Notes: generated by a model from the sequence alone, not told the origin. A DNA stretch of 39,030 bases from Salinicola peritrichatus (GCF_003206715.1 NZ_PZJU01000081.1:9490-48519), one strand, 5' to 3'; shown: positions 28,584 through 37,856, counted from the first letter of the stretch. Numbers and translations are program-made.

Positions 28584-29627
28584 TCAGTCTTGCTCTTGTG
28601 CATGCTTCAGATGGCCGAAGCTGGATGGCTTGCGGGCGCCATCCGGCAATGCCAGTTCGCCGGCCTCGACCTTGCGCTGAAGATAGCGATAGGTCTGCAG
28701 GGCCTGACCCCACATGTGATCGCCGACGGCGATCGCCTCGTAGTGGGGCTCGCTGCTGGCGAACTGAGGCAGCGGCTTGACCTGGGTGTGGTAATCGCAG
28801 GCATAGAACAGCGGGAAGGAGTAGCGCTCCTCCTGAACGCTGCGCACACGGTGAGCAGTGGCGACGAAGGCGCCGTCGGTCATCACCTCCAGCATGTCAC
28901 CGATGTTGACGACGAAGCCTCCTGCGACCGGCGATGCATCGATCCACTCGCCGAGGTCGTTCATCACCTCGAGTCCCGGCTTGCGCGAGTAGAGAATGGT
29001 GAAGCATTCGTAGTCGGTATGGGCGCCGATGCCGGGTGCGTCCCGGGCCTCGTCGTCGAACGGGTAGTGGATCAGGCGCAGTTTGGAGGGCGGCGCGGTG
29101 ACCAGCGCGTCGAAATAGGTCTCCGGCAGCCCCAAGGCCAGGGCGAAACCGTGAAACAGCCGGCGGCCGAGGGCGAAGACGGCGTCGTAATAGGCTTTGA
29201 CCGCTGCCCGAAAACCGGGCAGATCGGGCCACTCGTTGGGGCCGATCAGCGGCGTCCCGGCGACATAGAGCGGGTGATCCTCGGCGACCTCGAAGCCAAC
29301 GTCGAAGGCTTCCTTGTGGTCGGTCTTCTTGGAATAGACTTCCTCGCCTTCCGGGACGAAGCCCTTGTGGCTGCGGGAGTCGCCGATGTACTGGCGCATC
29401 TTGGCTGCCAGCGGCTGGGCGAAATAGGCCCGTGCGGCCTCATGTAGCCCTTCGATCAGCGCCGGGTCGATACCATGGCCGACGATGTGCAGGAAGCCGA
29501 CCTCGCGGGCGGCGCGGCCCAGCGCCTCGGCGACCGCTTGGCGGTCTTCCAGACGGTCGCTGAAGAGCCCGCCGATGTCGATCACGGGGATCTCGGTGAA
29601 GCGCTTGATGTTGTCGTTGTCAGGCAT
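28584..29627 (-). CDS. 2-oxoglutarate/Fe(II) oxygenase, isopenicillin N synthase-like
   Basis: Non-heme iron oxygenase of 347 aa. Seen: N-terminal DIOX_N region ([25 protein letters not shown]), then the jelly-roll with iron ligands His203 and Asp205 ([11 protein letters not shown]) and His259 (ATAHRV), and the Arg-x-Ser pair Arg268/Ser270 (RYSFP) that binds 2-oxoglutarate. All catalytic residues are intact. Relatives hydroxylate amino acids; some (ethylene-forming enzyme on arginine, plant homoarginine-6-hydroxylases) release guanidine after hydroxylating next to the guanidino nitrogen, which fits this operon. ATG at 29627 has GGAG 8 nt upstream; ATG at 29633 overlaps the upstream stop (ATGA) but is only 2 nt from GGAG. 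Substrate is inferred, not known. Confidence 0.87.
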   Translation of the reverse strand: MPDNDNIKRFTEIPVIDIGGLFSDRLEDRQAVAEALGRAAREVGFLHIVGHGIDPALIEGLHEAARAYFAQPLAAKMRQYIGDSRSHKGFVPEGEEVYSKKTDHKEAFDVGFEVAEDHPLYVAGTPLIGPNEWPDLPGFRAAVKAYYDAVFALGRRLFHGFALALGLPETYFDALVTAPPSKLRLIHYPFDDEARDAPGIGAHTDYECFTILYSRKPGLEVMNDLGEWIDASPVAGGFVVNIGDMLEVMTDGAFVATAHRVRSVQEERYSFPLFYACDYHTQVKPLPQFASSEPHYEAIAVGDHMWGQALQTYRYLQRKVEAGELALPDGARKPSSFGHLKHAQEQD

Positions 29628-29629
29628 GC

Positions 29630-30508
29630 TCATGGCTCCATGGATAGGGGCTGGTGAGTGGACCACCGATCGAAGTGGCGGCGTTCGCAGTCGGCCATCC
29701 AGCGGTTGAGTTGCCACAGGTTAGCGACGGGTACATCGGTGAAAGGCAGATGATGCAGGTAGCCATCGGCGCCGAATTCCGGCGTCAGGGTAGTGATCTC
29801 GCGGCCCTGGGCGCGCTGGGCTTCCCAGATCGCGGCCCAGTGGCGCTGATGAAAAGCCAGGGCTTCGGCGTGCTCCGGTGCGGCCGGGTGCGGCACCTGC
29901 GGCCCCTGGTCGTAGCCGACCCGGGCCTGGATGTGGTGGACGCGTTCGATGAACGCGGTGAGATCGTCCGCCGGATCGTCGAGCAGGCGCTCGCAGGTAA
30001 CCACCCAGTGGCTGATGTCACTGGTAAAGCGCAACTCGGGCAGTTGGCGGATCAATTCGAGTGTCACCCACGGACTGTAGAGCGAGCGTGCGCGATGGGT
30101 TTCGAATACGCAGGTAAGGCCGCTGTCGGCGGCGATCTCCAGGGCGCGGCCGAAGAACTCGACCTGGCTCGACAGCGGCCAGCGGTCGTTGCCGGCCAGC
30201 ACGTTGACGAAACGCGGTGCGAGTTCATGGGACCAGGCCAACTGGCGGGCGAAATCGTCGAGATGATCGGCGGGAGTATCGCTCTGCCGTGGCAACACCG
30301 GAGCGGAGGTGAACAGGATGCAGATGTAGGGCAGGCGCTCGGCCTGGAGGAAATCGGCCAGCGCGGTTCGCGTCCCGGCGTCGGCCGGCAGGCGCGCCTC
30401 GATGCCGTCAAAACCGGCGGCTCTCAGCTCGTCGCAGGCTTGCTGCCAGCGACCCTGAAAACCCCACAGGGTACGGAAGATTTCCAGCTCGAAGGGCTGG
30501 TCGGCCAT
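29630..30508 (-). CDS. sugar-phosphate isomerase/epimerase-like TIM-barrel protein
   Basis: Xylose-isomerase-like TIM barrel of 292 aa (AP-endonuclease family 2 fold) and first gene of the operon. Seen: FDGIEARLP (Glu37) and a likely metal site made of Glu136 (VFETHR), Asp164 (FTSDISHW), His191 or His192 (RVHHIQ) and Glu244 (TPEFG). Relatives include hydroxypyruvate isomerase, inosose dehydratase and many uncharacterised enzymes; the exact reaction cannot be assigned. The start at 30508 has AGGA 9 nt upstream; ATG at 30523 or 30538 are alternatives. Its stop overlaps the oxygenase start region, so the two are translationally coupled. Confidence 0.82.
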   Translation of the reverse strand: MADQPFELEIFRTLWGFQGRWQQACDELRAAGFDGIEARLPADAGTRTALADFLQAERLPYICILFTSAPVLPRQSDTPADHLDDFARQLAWSHELAPRFVNVLAGNDRWPLSSQVEFFGRALEIAADSGLTCVFETHRARSLYSPWVTLELIRQLPELRFTSDISHWVVTCERLLDDPADDLTAFIERVHHIQARVGYDQGPQVPHPAAPEHAEALAFHQRHWAAIWEAQRAQGREITTLTPEFGADGYLHHLPFTDVPVANLWQLNRWMADCERRHFDRWSTHQPLSMEP

Positions 30509-30565
30509 GGCTTGGATTCCTGTCATTGTGGTTGTCATGGTCGGCGTCTCGCCTCTACGACTAAA

Positions 30566-30580
30566 GCAGAAAGCGTGCCA
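30566..30580 (-). promoter_or_regulatory. sigma54 (-24/-12) promoter of the catabolic operon
   Basis: Minus strand TGGCACGCTTTCTGC matches the RpoN consensus TGGCAC-N5-TTGC with GG and GC exactly 12 bp apart, 58 bp upstream of the first gene. Start point expected near 30554. It points at the seven-gene operon and sits opposite the gene for a sigma54 activator. Confidence 0.8.
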
Positions 30581-30642
30581 ACTGCCGTCAGCGCGTGATC
30601 TGGCGCTTTCAGGGGCGGGAATCGTCGTACGGGCTTCTTTTC

Positions 30643-30658
30643 GATCCATTAATGGATC
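30643..30658. promoter_or_regulatory. 16-bp palindrome, probable activator (UAS) site
   Basis: GATCCATTAATGGATC is a perfect palindrome, 62 bp upstream of the -24 box and 34 bp before the regulator start. This is the usual distance for an enhancer bound by a sigma54 activator and would also allow autoregulation. A second shorter palindrome AATGATTCATT (30672-30682) may be a weaker site. Confidence 0.65.
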
Positions 30659-30691
30659 AAACTGGACCGACAATGATTCATTTTGGTATCG

Positions 30692-32131
30692 ATGATGCAA
30701 AACCGTATCGATGTGCAGGAGACTCTCGAACAGCGGATTCTGGAGACACTGATACAGACGGCCCAGGATCACCTGTTCATCGTCGACGAGAGCGGGCGAA
30801 TCCTGGCGGTCAGCCCCAGCAGTGCAGCGGTCTACGGCATGAGCCGCGAAGAACTGTGCGCGACCACGGTCCAGGCGCTGGAGTCCCAAGGGGTGCTGAC
30901 CCCCTCGGTGTCGATGGAAGTGATGCGTACCGGACGCTCGGCGCAGTTGCTGCAACGCACCGCCACCGGGCGCCAGGTGGTCGCCGAGGCGCACCCGGTC
31001 TACTGGCAGGGCAGGCTCAAGTGTATCGTCAGTCGCTCGATGGACATGACCGACGTGCGCTTGCTGCAGGACGAGTACGCGCTGCTGCAGCGGCGCTTCA
31101 GCGAGCATCTGGCGCGTGGCGGCGCGACGCCGGAACCGGCGGCAGGACTCGAGGACCTGGAAGTGCGCAGCCAGGTGATGCGGGAAGTCGCCCAGTTGCT
31201 GGAGCGGGTTGCGGTCACCGACGCCACCGTGCTGATGCTGGGCGAGTCCGGCGTCGGCAAGACCGCCTTCGCCCGCCAGTTGCATCGCTGGAGCCGGCGG
31301 GCCGACGGCGCCTTCGTCGACGTCAACTGCGCGGCGATTCCGGAGTCGCTGTTCGAATCCGAAATGTTCGGCTATCAGCCCGGCGCCTTCAGCGGCGCGG
31401 CCCGACAGGGCAAGGCCGGCCTGCTGGAACAGGCACACAAGGGCACGCTGTTTCTCGACGAGATCGGCGAGCTGCCGCTGGCAATGCAGTCCAAGCTACT
31501 CAAGGTGATTCAGGATGGCTCGCTGACCCGGCTTGGCGACACCAGGACGAGGCGAGTCGATTTCCGGCTGGTGGTGGCGACCAACCAGGACCTAGCCAAG
31601 CGGGTCGAGGAGGGGCGTTTCCGGCTCGATCTCTACTACCGTCTCAACGTGATCCCGGTCACGCTGCCACCGCTGCGCGAGCGCCGTGAGGACATTCCCG
31701 GGCTGGCCGAACGCCAGTTGGCGCGGCTCAACCGGCGCTACGGCGGCGAAAAGATGCTGCATCCCCGGGTACTGTCCGAGCTGATGAGCAACGACTGGCC
31801 CGGCAACGTCAGGGAATTGGAAAACTGGCTGGAGCGCGCCTGGTTGTCCGCCGACGAGGCACTCATCGGTGCCCCGGCCATGTCGGCGCCGACAATGACG
31901 AGGCCGTCAGCATCCGAAGCCGGGCAAGGAACGGTTGCGCCGCAAACCGAGCCCGATGCGCTCGCCCCGGGGCAAGGGTTGAAGGCGGCGCTGGATGCCT
32001 GCGAACGCCAGATTCTGGTTTCGTTGGCGGCGACCCATCGCACCACCTATGCCCTGGCCGAGCGACTCGGGATCAGCCAGCCCAGCGTGGTGCGCAAGCT
32101 CAAGCGTCACGGCATTGGGCTCAATTCCTGA
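30692..32131 (+). CDS. sigma54-dependent transcriptional activator (PAS-AAA+-HTH)
   Basis: Enhancer-binding protein of 479 aa, the likely switch for the divergent operon. Seen: N-terminal PAS sensor at about 15-125 (HLFIVDESGRILAVSPSSAAVYG); AAA+ domain with Walker A GESGVGKT (184-191), the sigma54-contact loop GAFSGA (231-236; usual form GAFTGA), Walker B GTLFLDEIGE (251-260) and the R-finger region YYRLNVIP; a variable linker (390-425); and a C-terminal HTH (452-475, YALAERLGISQPSVVRKLKRHG) of the TyrR/Fis type. No receiver domain, so control is probably by ligand at the PAS domain. Start not supported by a good ribosome site; ATG 30692, ATG 30695 and TTG 30683 are all possible. Confidence 0.92.
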   Translation: MMQNRIDVQETLEQRILETLIQTAQDHLFIVDESGRILAVSPSSAAVYGMSREELCATTVQALESQGVLTPSVSMEVMRTGRSAQLLQRTATGRQVVAEAHPVYWQGRLKCIVSRSMDMTDVRLLQDEYALLQRRFSEHLARGGATPEPAAGLEDLEVRSQVMREVAQLLERVAVTDATVLMLGESGVGKTAFARQLHRWSRRADGAFVDVNCAAIPESLFESEMFGYQPGAFSGAARQGKAGLLEQAHKGTLFLDEIGELPLAMQSKLLKVIQDGSLTRLGDTRTRRVDFRLVVATNQDLAKRVEEGRFRLDLYYRLNVIPVTLPPLRERREDIPGLAERQLARLNRRYGGEKMLHPRVLSELMSNDWPGNVRELENWLERAWLSADEALIGAPAMSAPTMTRPSASEAGQGTVAPQTEPDALAPGQGLKAALDACERQILVSLAATHRTTYALAERLGISQPSVVRKLKRHGIGLNS

Positions 32132-32151
32132 TCCAAGGTCGCCATGCAACG

Positions 32152-32178
32152 AAAAAGGCCTCCCGCGATGGAGAAGCC
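32152..32178 (-). terminator. secF terminator
   Basis: On the minus strand AGGCTTCTCC and GGGAGGCC form a stem (8 pairs, two G-T) followed directly by TTTTT, 22 bp past the secF stop. It would end the sec transcript, converging on the sigma54 activator gene. Confidence 0.65.
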
Positions 32179-32200
32179 TGGATGAATCGCCTGGTCGGAA

Positions 32201-33106
32201 TCAGGGCAGCTCTTCTTCCACGTTCTCTTTCTTGGCCGGAATCAGATCCTGGCGCTCGAGCTTGAACACCAGCAGCAACGCGGCGGCGACGTAGATCGAG
32301 GAGAAGGTTCCCGCGACGATGCCCAGGATCAAGGAGATCGAGAAATTGTGGATCATGTCGCCGCCGAGGAAGAACAGCGCGAACAGTACCAGCAAGGTGG
32401 TACCCGAGGTCGCCAAGGTCCGCGACAGCGTCTGGTTGATGGCGTCGTTGAAGATCTGCGCCATGTCATCGCTGCGAGATAGACGAATGTTCTCGCGAAT
32501 GCGGTCATAGACGATGATGGTGTCGTTCAACGAATAGCCGATCACCGCCATGATGCCGGCCAGCACGGTGAGGTCGAACTCCCACTGGAACAGCGCGAAC
32601 AGCCCCAGCACGATCAGTACGTCGTGAGCCAGCGAGATCAGCGCGCACAGGGCGAACTTGTACTGGAAGCGGAAGGCGACGTAGATCGCAACGCCCGCCA
32701 TGGCGACCAGCATGCCAAGACCGCTCTGGTCGCGTAGCTGGTCGCCGACCTGGGCGCCGACGAACTCGGCGCGGACCAGGTCGACCTGGGCGCCGCCGGC
32801 GTTCAAGGCCGAAACCACCTGGTTGCCAACGTTGTTGTCGAAGCTCTGCTGCAGGCGCACCAGTATTTCGTTGGCGGCGCCGAAGGTCTGGACCGAGAAG
32901 TTCTCGAAACCCTGGCCCGCAAGCAGGGCGCGTACGTCGTCCAGCGACGGCGCCGTGGCGTAATGGAGCTCGACCACCGTGCCGCCGGTGAAGTCGAGAC
33001 CGAGACTGAGATGGAGAAGGGCGAGGGCCGCGATCGACACGATCGTCAACACGATCGAGACGATGAAGGCGATGCGACGCTTGCCCATGAAGTCGAATTG
33101 GCGCAT
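32201..33106 (-). CDS. secF: protein translocase subunit SecF
   Basis: Inner-membrane subunit of SecDF, which uses the proton gradient to pull proteins through SecYEG. 301 aa. Seen: six TM helices, an N-terminal first TM followed by LSLGLDFTGGTVVEL (family D5-like motif), a periplasmic domain, and VIGYSLNDTIIVYDRIREN with the conserved Asp/Arg of TM4, then TLATSGTTLLVLFALFFLGG. ATG at 33106 has AGGAGA about 9 nt upstream, which overlaps the secD stop region (12 bp gap). Immediately downstream of secD. Confidence 0.96.
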   Translation of the reverse strand: MRQFDFMGKRRIAFIVSIVLTIVSIAALALLHLSLGLDFTGGTVVELHYATAPSLDDVRALLAGQGFENFSVQTFGAANEILVRLQQSFDNNVGNQVVSALNAGGAQVDLVRAEFVGAQVGDQLRDQSGLGMLVAMAGVAIYVAFRFQYKFALCALISLAHDVLIVLGLFALFQWEFDLTVLAGIMAVIGYSLNDTIIVYDRIRENIRLSRSDDMAQIFNDAINQTLSRTLATSGTTLLVLFALFFLGGDMIHNFSISLILGIVAGTFSSIYVAAALLLVFKLERQDLIPAKKENVEEELP

Positions 33107-33118
33107 TGCTCGCGTCTC

Positions 33119-34966
33119 CTAGATCCAGAGTTTCTTCACCGGCTTGCCGCCGATGGAGAGATTGACGAGGGCACGCGACACCAGGATGCCGGTGAACATC
33201 GAGGTCAGGATGCCGAGCGACAGCGTCACGGCGAAGCCTTTGACCGGCCCGGTGCCGATCGAGAACAGCACGACGGCGACCAGCAGCGTGGTCAGGTTGG
33301 CGTCGACGATCGAGGTGAAGGCACGCCCGTAACCGGCATGGATCGCCTGCTGCGCCGGCGTGTGCCGCCTCAGCTCTTCGCGTATGCGCTCGTAGATCAG
33401 AACATTGGCATCGACGGCCATGCCCAGTGTCAGCACGATACCGGCGATGCCGGGCAGCGTCAGGGTGGCCCCCAGCAGCGACATCGCGGCCGACAGCAGG
33501 ACCAGGTTGACGCACAAGGCCACGTTGGCGATCACACCGAAGGCCTTGTAGCGGATCAGCATGAAGGCCACCACCAGCAGGCCGCCAACGATGACCGAGA
33601 AGATGCCGCGCTCGATGTTCTGGGCGCCGAGACTCGGCCCGATGGTGCTCTCCTGAACGAAATAGATCGGCGCGGCGAGCGAGCCGGAGCGCAACAGCAA
33701 TGCCAATTCGCTGGCCTCGGTGGGGGAGTCCAGGCCGGTGATGCGGAAACGGTTGCTCAGAGCGCTCTGGACCGTTGCCAGGCTGATGATGCTGCGCTCG
33801 GTGGTCGGAATGCGCTGTTCGACCTGCTGGCCGTCTTCCATCACCGTGCGGGTCTGAGTGTTGTGCTCGATATAGAGCACCGCCATGTTGCGGCCGATAT
33901 TGGTCCGGGTCGCCTGGTTCATCAGCGAGCCGCCGGTACCGTCGAGGTTGATATTGACCTGCGGACGGCCGTTCTCGTCGAAGCTCTGGCTGGCACTGGA
34001 GACCCGGTCACCGGTGATGATGACGTCACGCGACAAGTCCGCCGTGCGCTGCGGATTGTTGCGGAACGGGAAGGTTTCGGTCTCGGAAGCCGGTGCGTCC
34101 GGGCGCGCCTCGAGGCGGAATTCGAGATTGGCGGTGGCGCCGACGATGCGCTTGGCTTCGGCGGTATCCTGCACGCCGGGCAGTTCGACCACGATGCGGT
34201 TGGGTCCCTGGCGCTGAACCAGCGGTTCGGACACGCCGAGTTCGTTGACGCGGTTGCGGATCGTGGTCAGGTTCTGCTTGACCGCGTAGTCCTGAATATC
34301 CCGAATCGACTGCTCGGTCAGGGTCATGTCGAGGAAGGCGCGGCGGCCTTCCTCGCGACTCTGGATCTGAAATTCGGTGAAACTCTGGCGAATCTGGTCG
34401 CGGGCCGCGTCACGCTCCTCGGCGTTGGCGAATTCGATATGCAACGCATTGTCGTCGACCTGGGTATTGCGGTAACGGATCCGCTCGTCGCGCAGATCGG
34501 CGCGGATGGCGCTGGCGGTGGCCTCGAGACGCTGCTGGACGGCGGCGTCCATATCGACTTCGAGCAGGAAATGTACTCCGCCGCGCAGGTCGAGACCGAG
34601 CTTCATCGGCGTCGCGCCCAGGCTGGTCAGCCAGTCAGGCGTGGAGTCGGCCAGGTTGAGCGCCACGGTGTAGTCGTTATCGAGGATGTCGTCGATCACA
34701 TCGCGGGCGGGAAGCTGCTGTTCGGCATCGTCGAGCCGAATCAGGGCATTGTTGTTGCCGGTCATGGCGGCCGATTTGACGGCAATGCCATCATCGGCGA
34801 GGGCTTGGGTCACTCGGTCGAGTTGCTGGCTGTCCAGGGTGCCATTGGTGGTGCTGATCTGAACGGCGGGATCCTGCGGATAAAGATTGGGTAACGCGTA
34901 AATGACGCCGACAACGAAAACGATGAGTATCAGCAGATACTTCCACAGGGGGTAACGATTGAGCAT
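33119..34966 (-). CDS. secD: protein translocase subunit SecD
   Basis: Large SecDF subunit, 615 aa, same length as E. coli. Seen: first TM (YLLILIVFVVGVIYALPNLYP), LGLDLRGGVHFLLEVDMDAAV, a large periplasmic P1 domain with VVELPGVQDTAEAKRI, then five TM helices with GIAGIVLTLGMAVDANVLIYERIREE, which carries the conserved Asp and Arg of the proton path. It follows yajC, but a terminator (35016-35047) stands between, and its leader carries a 12-bp tandem repeat (34983-35009). AGGA precedes the ATG. Confidence 0.97.
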   Translation of the reverse strand: MLNRYPLWKYLLILIVFVVGVIYALPNLYPQDPAVQISTTNGTLDSQQLDRVTQALADDGIAVKSAAMTGNNNALIRLDDAEQQLPARDVIDDILDNDYTVALNLADSTPDWLTSLGATPMKLGLDLRGGVHFLLEVDMDAAVQQRLEATASAIRADLRDERIRYRNTQVDDNALHIEFANAEERDAARDQIRQSFTEFQIQSREEGRRAFLDMTLTEQSIRDIQDYAVKQNLTTIRNRVNELGVSEPLVQRQGPNRIVVELPGVQDTAEAKRIVGATANLEFRLEARPDAPASETETFPFRNNPQRTADLSRDVIITGDRVSSASQSFDENGRPQVNINLDGTGGSLMNQATRTNIGRNMAVLYIEHNTQTRTVMEDGQQVEQRIPTTERSIISLATVQSALSNRFRITGLDSPTEASELALLLRSGSLAAPIYFVQESTIGPSLGAQNIERGIFSVIVGGLLVVAFMLIRYKAFGVIANVALCVNLVLLSAAMSLLGATLTLPGIAGIVLTLGMAVDANVLIYERIREELRRHTPAQQAIHAGYGRAFTSIVDANLTTLLVAVVLFSIGTGPVKGFAVTLSLGILTSMFTGILVSRALVNLSIGGKPVKKLWI

Positions 34967-34982
34967 GGAAGCCCTGTCCTTT

Positions 34983-35009
34983 CTATGACTGTCGTGGCTA
35001 TGACTGTCG
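34983..35009. repeat. 12-bp tandem repeat in secD leader
   Basis: CTATGACTGTCG occurs at 34983-34994 and again at 34998-35009, separated by TGG (15-bp period). It lies between the yajC terminator and the secD ribosome site. It could be an operator or an accidental duplication. Confidence 0.6.
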
Positions 35010-35015
35010 CGGAGG

Positions 35016-35047
35016 AAAAAGCGGCTGCCGATTGGTATCGACAGCCG
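35016..35047 (-). terminator. terminator between yajC and secD
   Basis: CGGCTGTCGAT and ATCGGCAGCCG (minus strand) form an 11-bp stem with one G-T pair and a 4-nt loop, followed by CTTTTT. It begins 6 bp after the yajC stop. It is a convincing intrinsic terminator in a place where many relatives co-transcribe yajC and secDF. Confidence 0.75.
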
Positions 35048-35053
35048 GGAGAG

Positions 35054-35386
35054 TTACAGCGACTTCAGTGTGCCTTTGGGGAGAACCGAGGCGACGGCGC
35101 TCTTTTGAACGTTGACCACGGTGCCTTCGGCGATCTCCATGCTGATGAAGTCATCGGTGACTTCGGTGATGCGGCCGAGCAGCCCGCCACCGATCACGAT
35201 TTCGTCACCCTTGGACAGGTTCGAGATCAGCTTCTTGTGCTCCTTGGCGCGCTTGGACTGCGGACGCCACAGCAGGAAGTAGAAGATCAACACGAAACCG
35301 ACCAGCATGATGATCTGGGCAATACCACCACCGGCAGGAGCTGCCGCATCCTGGGCGTGAGCCGCGGGGATGAAAAAGTCCAGCAT
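35054..35386 (-). CDS. yajC: preprotein translocase subunit YajC
   Basis: Small inner-membrane protein of 110 aa (E. coli 110) that associates with SecDF. Seen: short N-terminus MLDFFIPAAHAQ, one TM helix (IIMLVGFVLIFYFLLWRP), then the cytoplasmic domain with KRAKEHKKLISNLSKGDEIVIGGGLLGRI. The start at 35386 has GGAG 9 nt upstream; the upstream TTG at 35401 adds five residues without support. Order queA-tgt-yajC-secD-secF is conserved among gammaproteobacteria. Confidence 0.95.
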   Translation of the reverse strand: MLDFFIPAAHAQDAAAPAGGGIAQIIMLVGFVLIFYFLLWRPQSKRAKEHKKLISNLSKGDEIVIGGGLLGRITEVTDDFISMEIAEGTVVNVQKSAVASVLPKGTLKSL

Positions 35387-35470
35387 GAGATGACTCTCCA
35401 AAAGGTTGCGTAATGAGACTGGCTGGACCGGCTCGTCGGTGATTCTGCCCGACGGCCGGTTCGAATCGTA

Positions 35471-36616
<1,146 letters not shown>

Positions 36617-36619
36617 CTA

Positions 36620-36676
36620 TAACGCGCCCGAAGCCGCGCGAAAAGCGCTTGTCCTGTAACACGCCCGAAGCCGCGC
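36620..36676. repeat. REP-like repeat pair between queA and tgt
   Basis: A 20-bp unit occurs at 36620-36639 and 36657-36676 with one mismatch (TAAC[G/A]CGCCCGAAGCCGCGC). Its reverse complement contains GCGCGGCTTCGGGCG, the same core as the repeats at 11465-11535. Both pairs occupy spacers between genes of one transcript. Confidence 0.65.
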
Positions 36677-36690
36677 AAGGCGTTGGTGGC

Positions 36691-37728
36691 TCAGCTGGGC
36701 CGACGGGTCAAGAACATCGCGTCGCCATAGCTGAAGAAGCGGTACTTCGCAGCCACGGCCTCGCGGTAGGCGTGCATTACGGTATCGAAGCCGGCGAAGG
36801 AGGAGACCAGCATCAACAGCGTCGATTCAGGCAGATGGAAGTTGGTCACCAAGGCGTCGACGCAGCGCCAGCGATAACCGGGATAGATGAAAATGTCGGT
36901 TTCGCCGCGGTAGGGCATGAGTTCGCCGCTTTCGCTCTGGCTGGCGGTCTCCAGACAGCGCACGCTGGTGGTGCCGACGGCGACGATACGCTTGCCCGCG
37001 GCCTTGGCGCGGTTGACCTGATCGCAGACGCTTGCGTTCACCTCCAGCCATTCGCTGTGCATGGGGTGTTCGCGGATATTATCGACGCGCACCGGCTGGA
37101 AGGTTCCGGCGCCGACATGCAAGGTGACGAACGCCGTCTCGATGCCCTTGTCGCGCAGGGCCGCCATCATCGTCTCATCGAAGTGCAGCCCGGCGGTGGG
37201 CGCGGCAACGGCACCTTCGCGACGCGCATAGACGGTCTGGTAGCGCTCCCGGTCCGCCAGTTCATCCTCACGGGTAATGTAAGGGGGTAGTGGCATGTGG
37301 CCATGTTGCTCGAGCAGTTCGATCAGTGGCGTCTCGCCCAGAAAGCGCAGTTCGAACAGCGCATCGCGGCGACCTTCCACCACGGCACGCACGTCGCCTT
37401 CGAAGATCAGTTCGGTGCCCGGCTTGGGAGACTTGCTCGAACGCAGGTGTGCCAGACCGCGGTGGGCGTCGAGCGGACGCTCCAGCAGCATCTCGACCTT
37501 GCCGCCGCTCGCCTTGTGGCCGAACAGGCGCGCCGGGATCACGCGGGTGTCGTTGAACACCACCACGTCGCCGGGCTCCAGCCGATCCAGAAGGTCGGGG
37601 AAGCGAGCATGCTCGAGCGTGCCATCCTCGCCGTCGACGCATAGCAGGCGGCAATCGGTGCGCTGTTCTGAAGGGTAACGAGCGATCAACTCGTCGGGCA
37701 GATCGAAATGGAAGTCGGCGCGCTGCAT
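36691..37728 (-). CDS. queA: S-adenosylmethionine:tRNA ribosyltransferase-isomerase QueA
   Basis: Adds the cyclopentenediol precursor (epoxyqueuosine step) to preQ1-34 of tRNA, using SAM as ribosyl donor; acts just after Tgt. 345 aa. Seen: [70 protein letters not shown] and [21 protein letters not shown] at 37728 fits the family; it lacks a good ribosome site and the upstream in-frame region is not similar. A promoter lies at 37792-37820. Confidence 0.95.
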   Translation of the reverse strand: MQRADFHFDLPDELIARYPSEQRTDCRLLCVDGEDGTLEHARFPDLLDRLEPGDVVVFNDTRVIPARLFGHKASGGKVEMLLERPLDAHRGLAHLRSSKSPKPGTELIFEGDVRAVVEGRRDALFELRFLGETPLIELLEQHGHMPLPPYITREDELADRERYQTVYARREGAVAAPTAGLHFDETMMAALRDKGIETAFVTLHVGAGTFQPVRVDNIREHPMHSEWLEVNASVCDQVNRAKAAGKRIVAVGTTSVRCLETASQSESGELMPYRGETDIFIYPGYRWRCVDALVTNFHLPESTLLMLVSSFAGFDTVMHAYREAVAAKYRFFSYGDAMFLTRRPS

Positions 37729-37791
37729 GGTATGGGTCACGGATCGGCTGAGGTGGGCTCTTCGCCCGGTGTCGTTCGTTGCGAGGGCGCC

Positions 37792-37820
37792 ATCATAAAG
37801 CACGCGCCGGATTAAGTCAG
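37792..37820 (-). promoter_or_regulatory. sigma70 promoter of queA
   Basis: Minus strand CTGACT (37815-37820), 17-bp spacer, TATGAT (37792-37797). It would start near 37785, 57 nt before queA, and drive queA-tgt-yajC. It lies back to back with the tRNA-Leu promoter. Confidence 0.6.
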
Positions 37821-37828
37821 CGTGATGA

Positions 37829-37856
37829 TTGACGCCAACCGGCGCGTCCGTATAAT
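37829..37856 (+). promoter_or_regulatory. sigma70 promoter of tRNA-Leu
   Basis: TTGACG (37829-37834), 16-bp spacer, perfect TATAAT (37851-37856), 11 bp before the tRNA. Strong stable-RNA type promoter. Confidence 0.8.

Noticed and set aside
22081-30691. Guanidine riboswitch (ykkC or mini-ykkC type) controlling the catabolic operon
   Set aside because: The operon gaps are short. I found no paired ACGR-loop hairpins or other recognisable guanidine aptamer; control appears to be by sigma54.
30509-31438. In-frame upstream extension of the TIM-barrel gene to 602 codons
   Set aside because: It would run antisense through the sigma54 activator and across the promoter; the TIM-barrel fold starts at 30508.
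32963-34894. 643-codon open frame opposite secD
   Set aside because: Antisense frame caused by high GC codon use; no known motifs, and secD on the other strand is certain.
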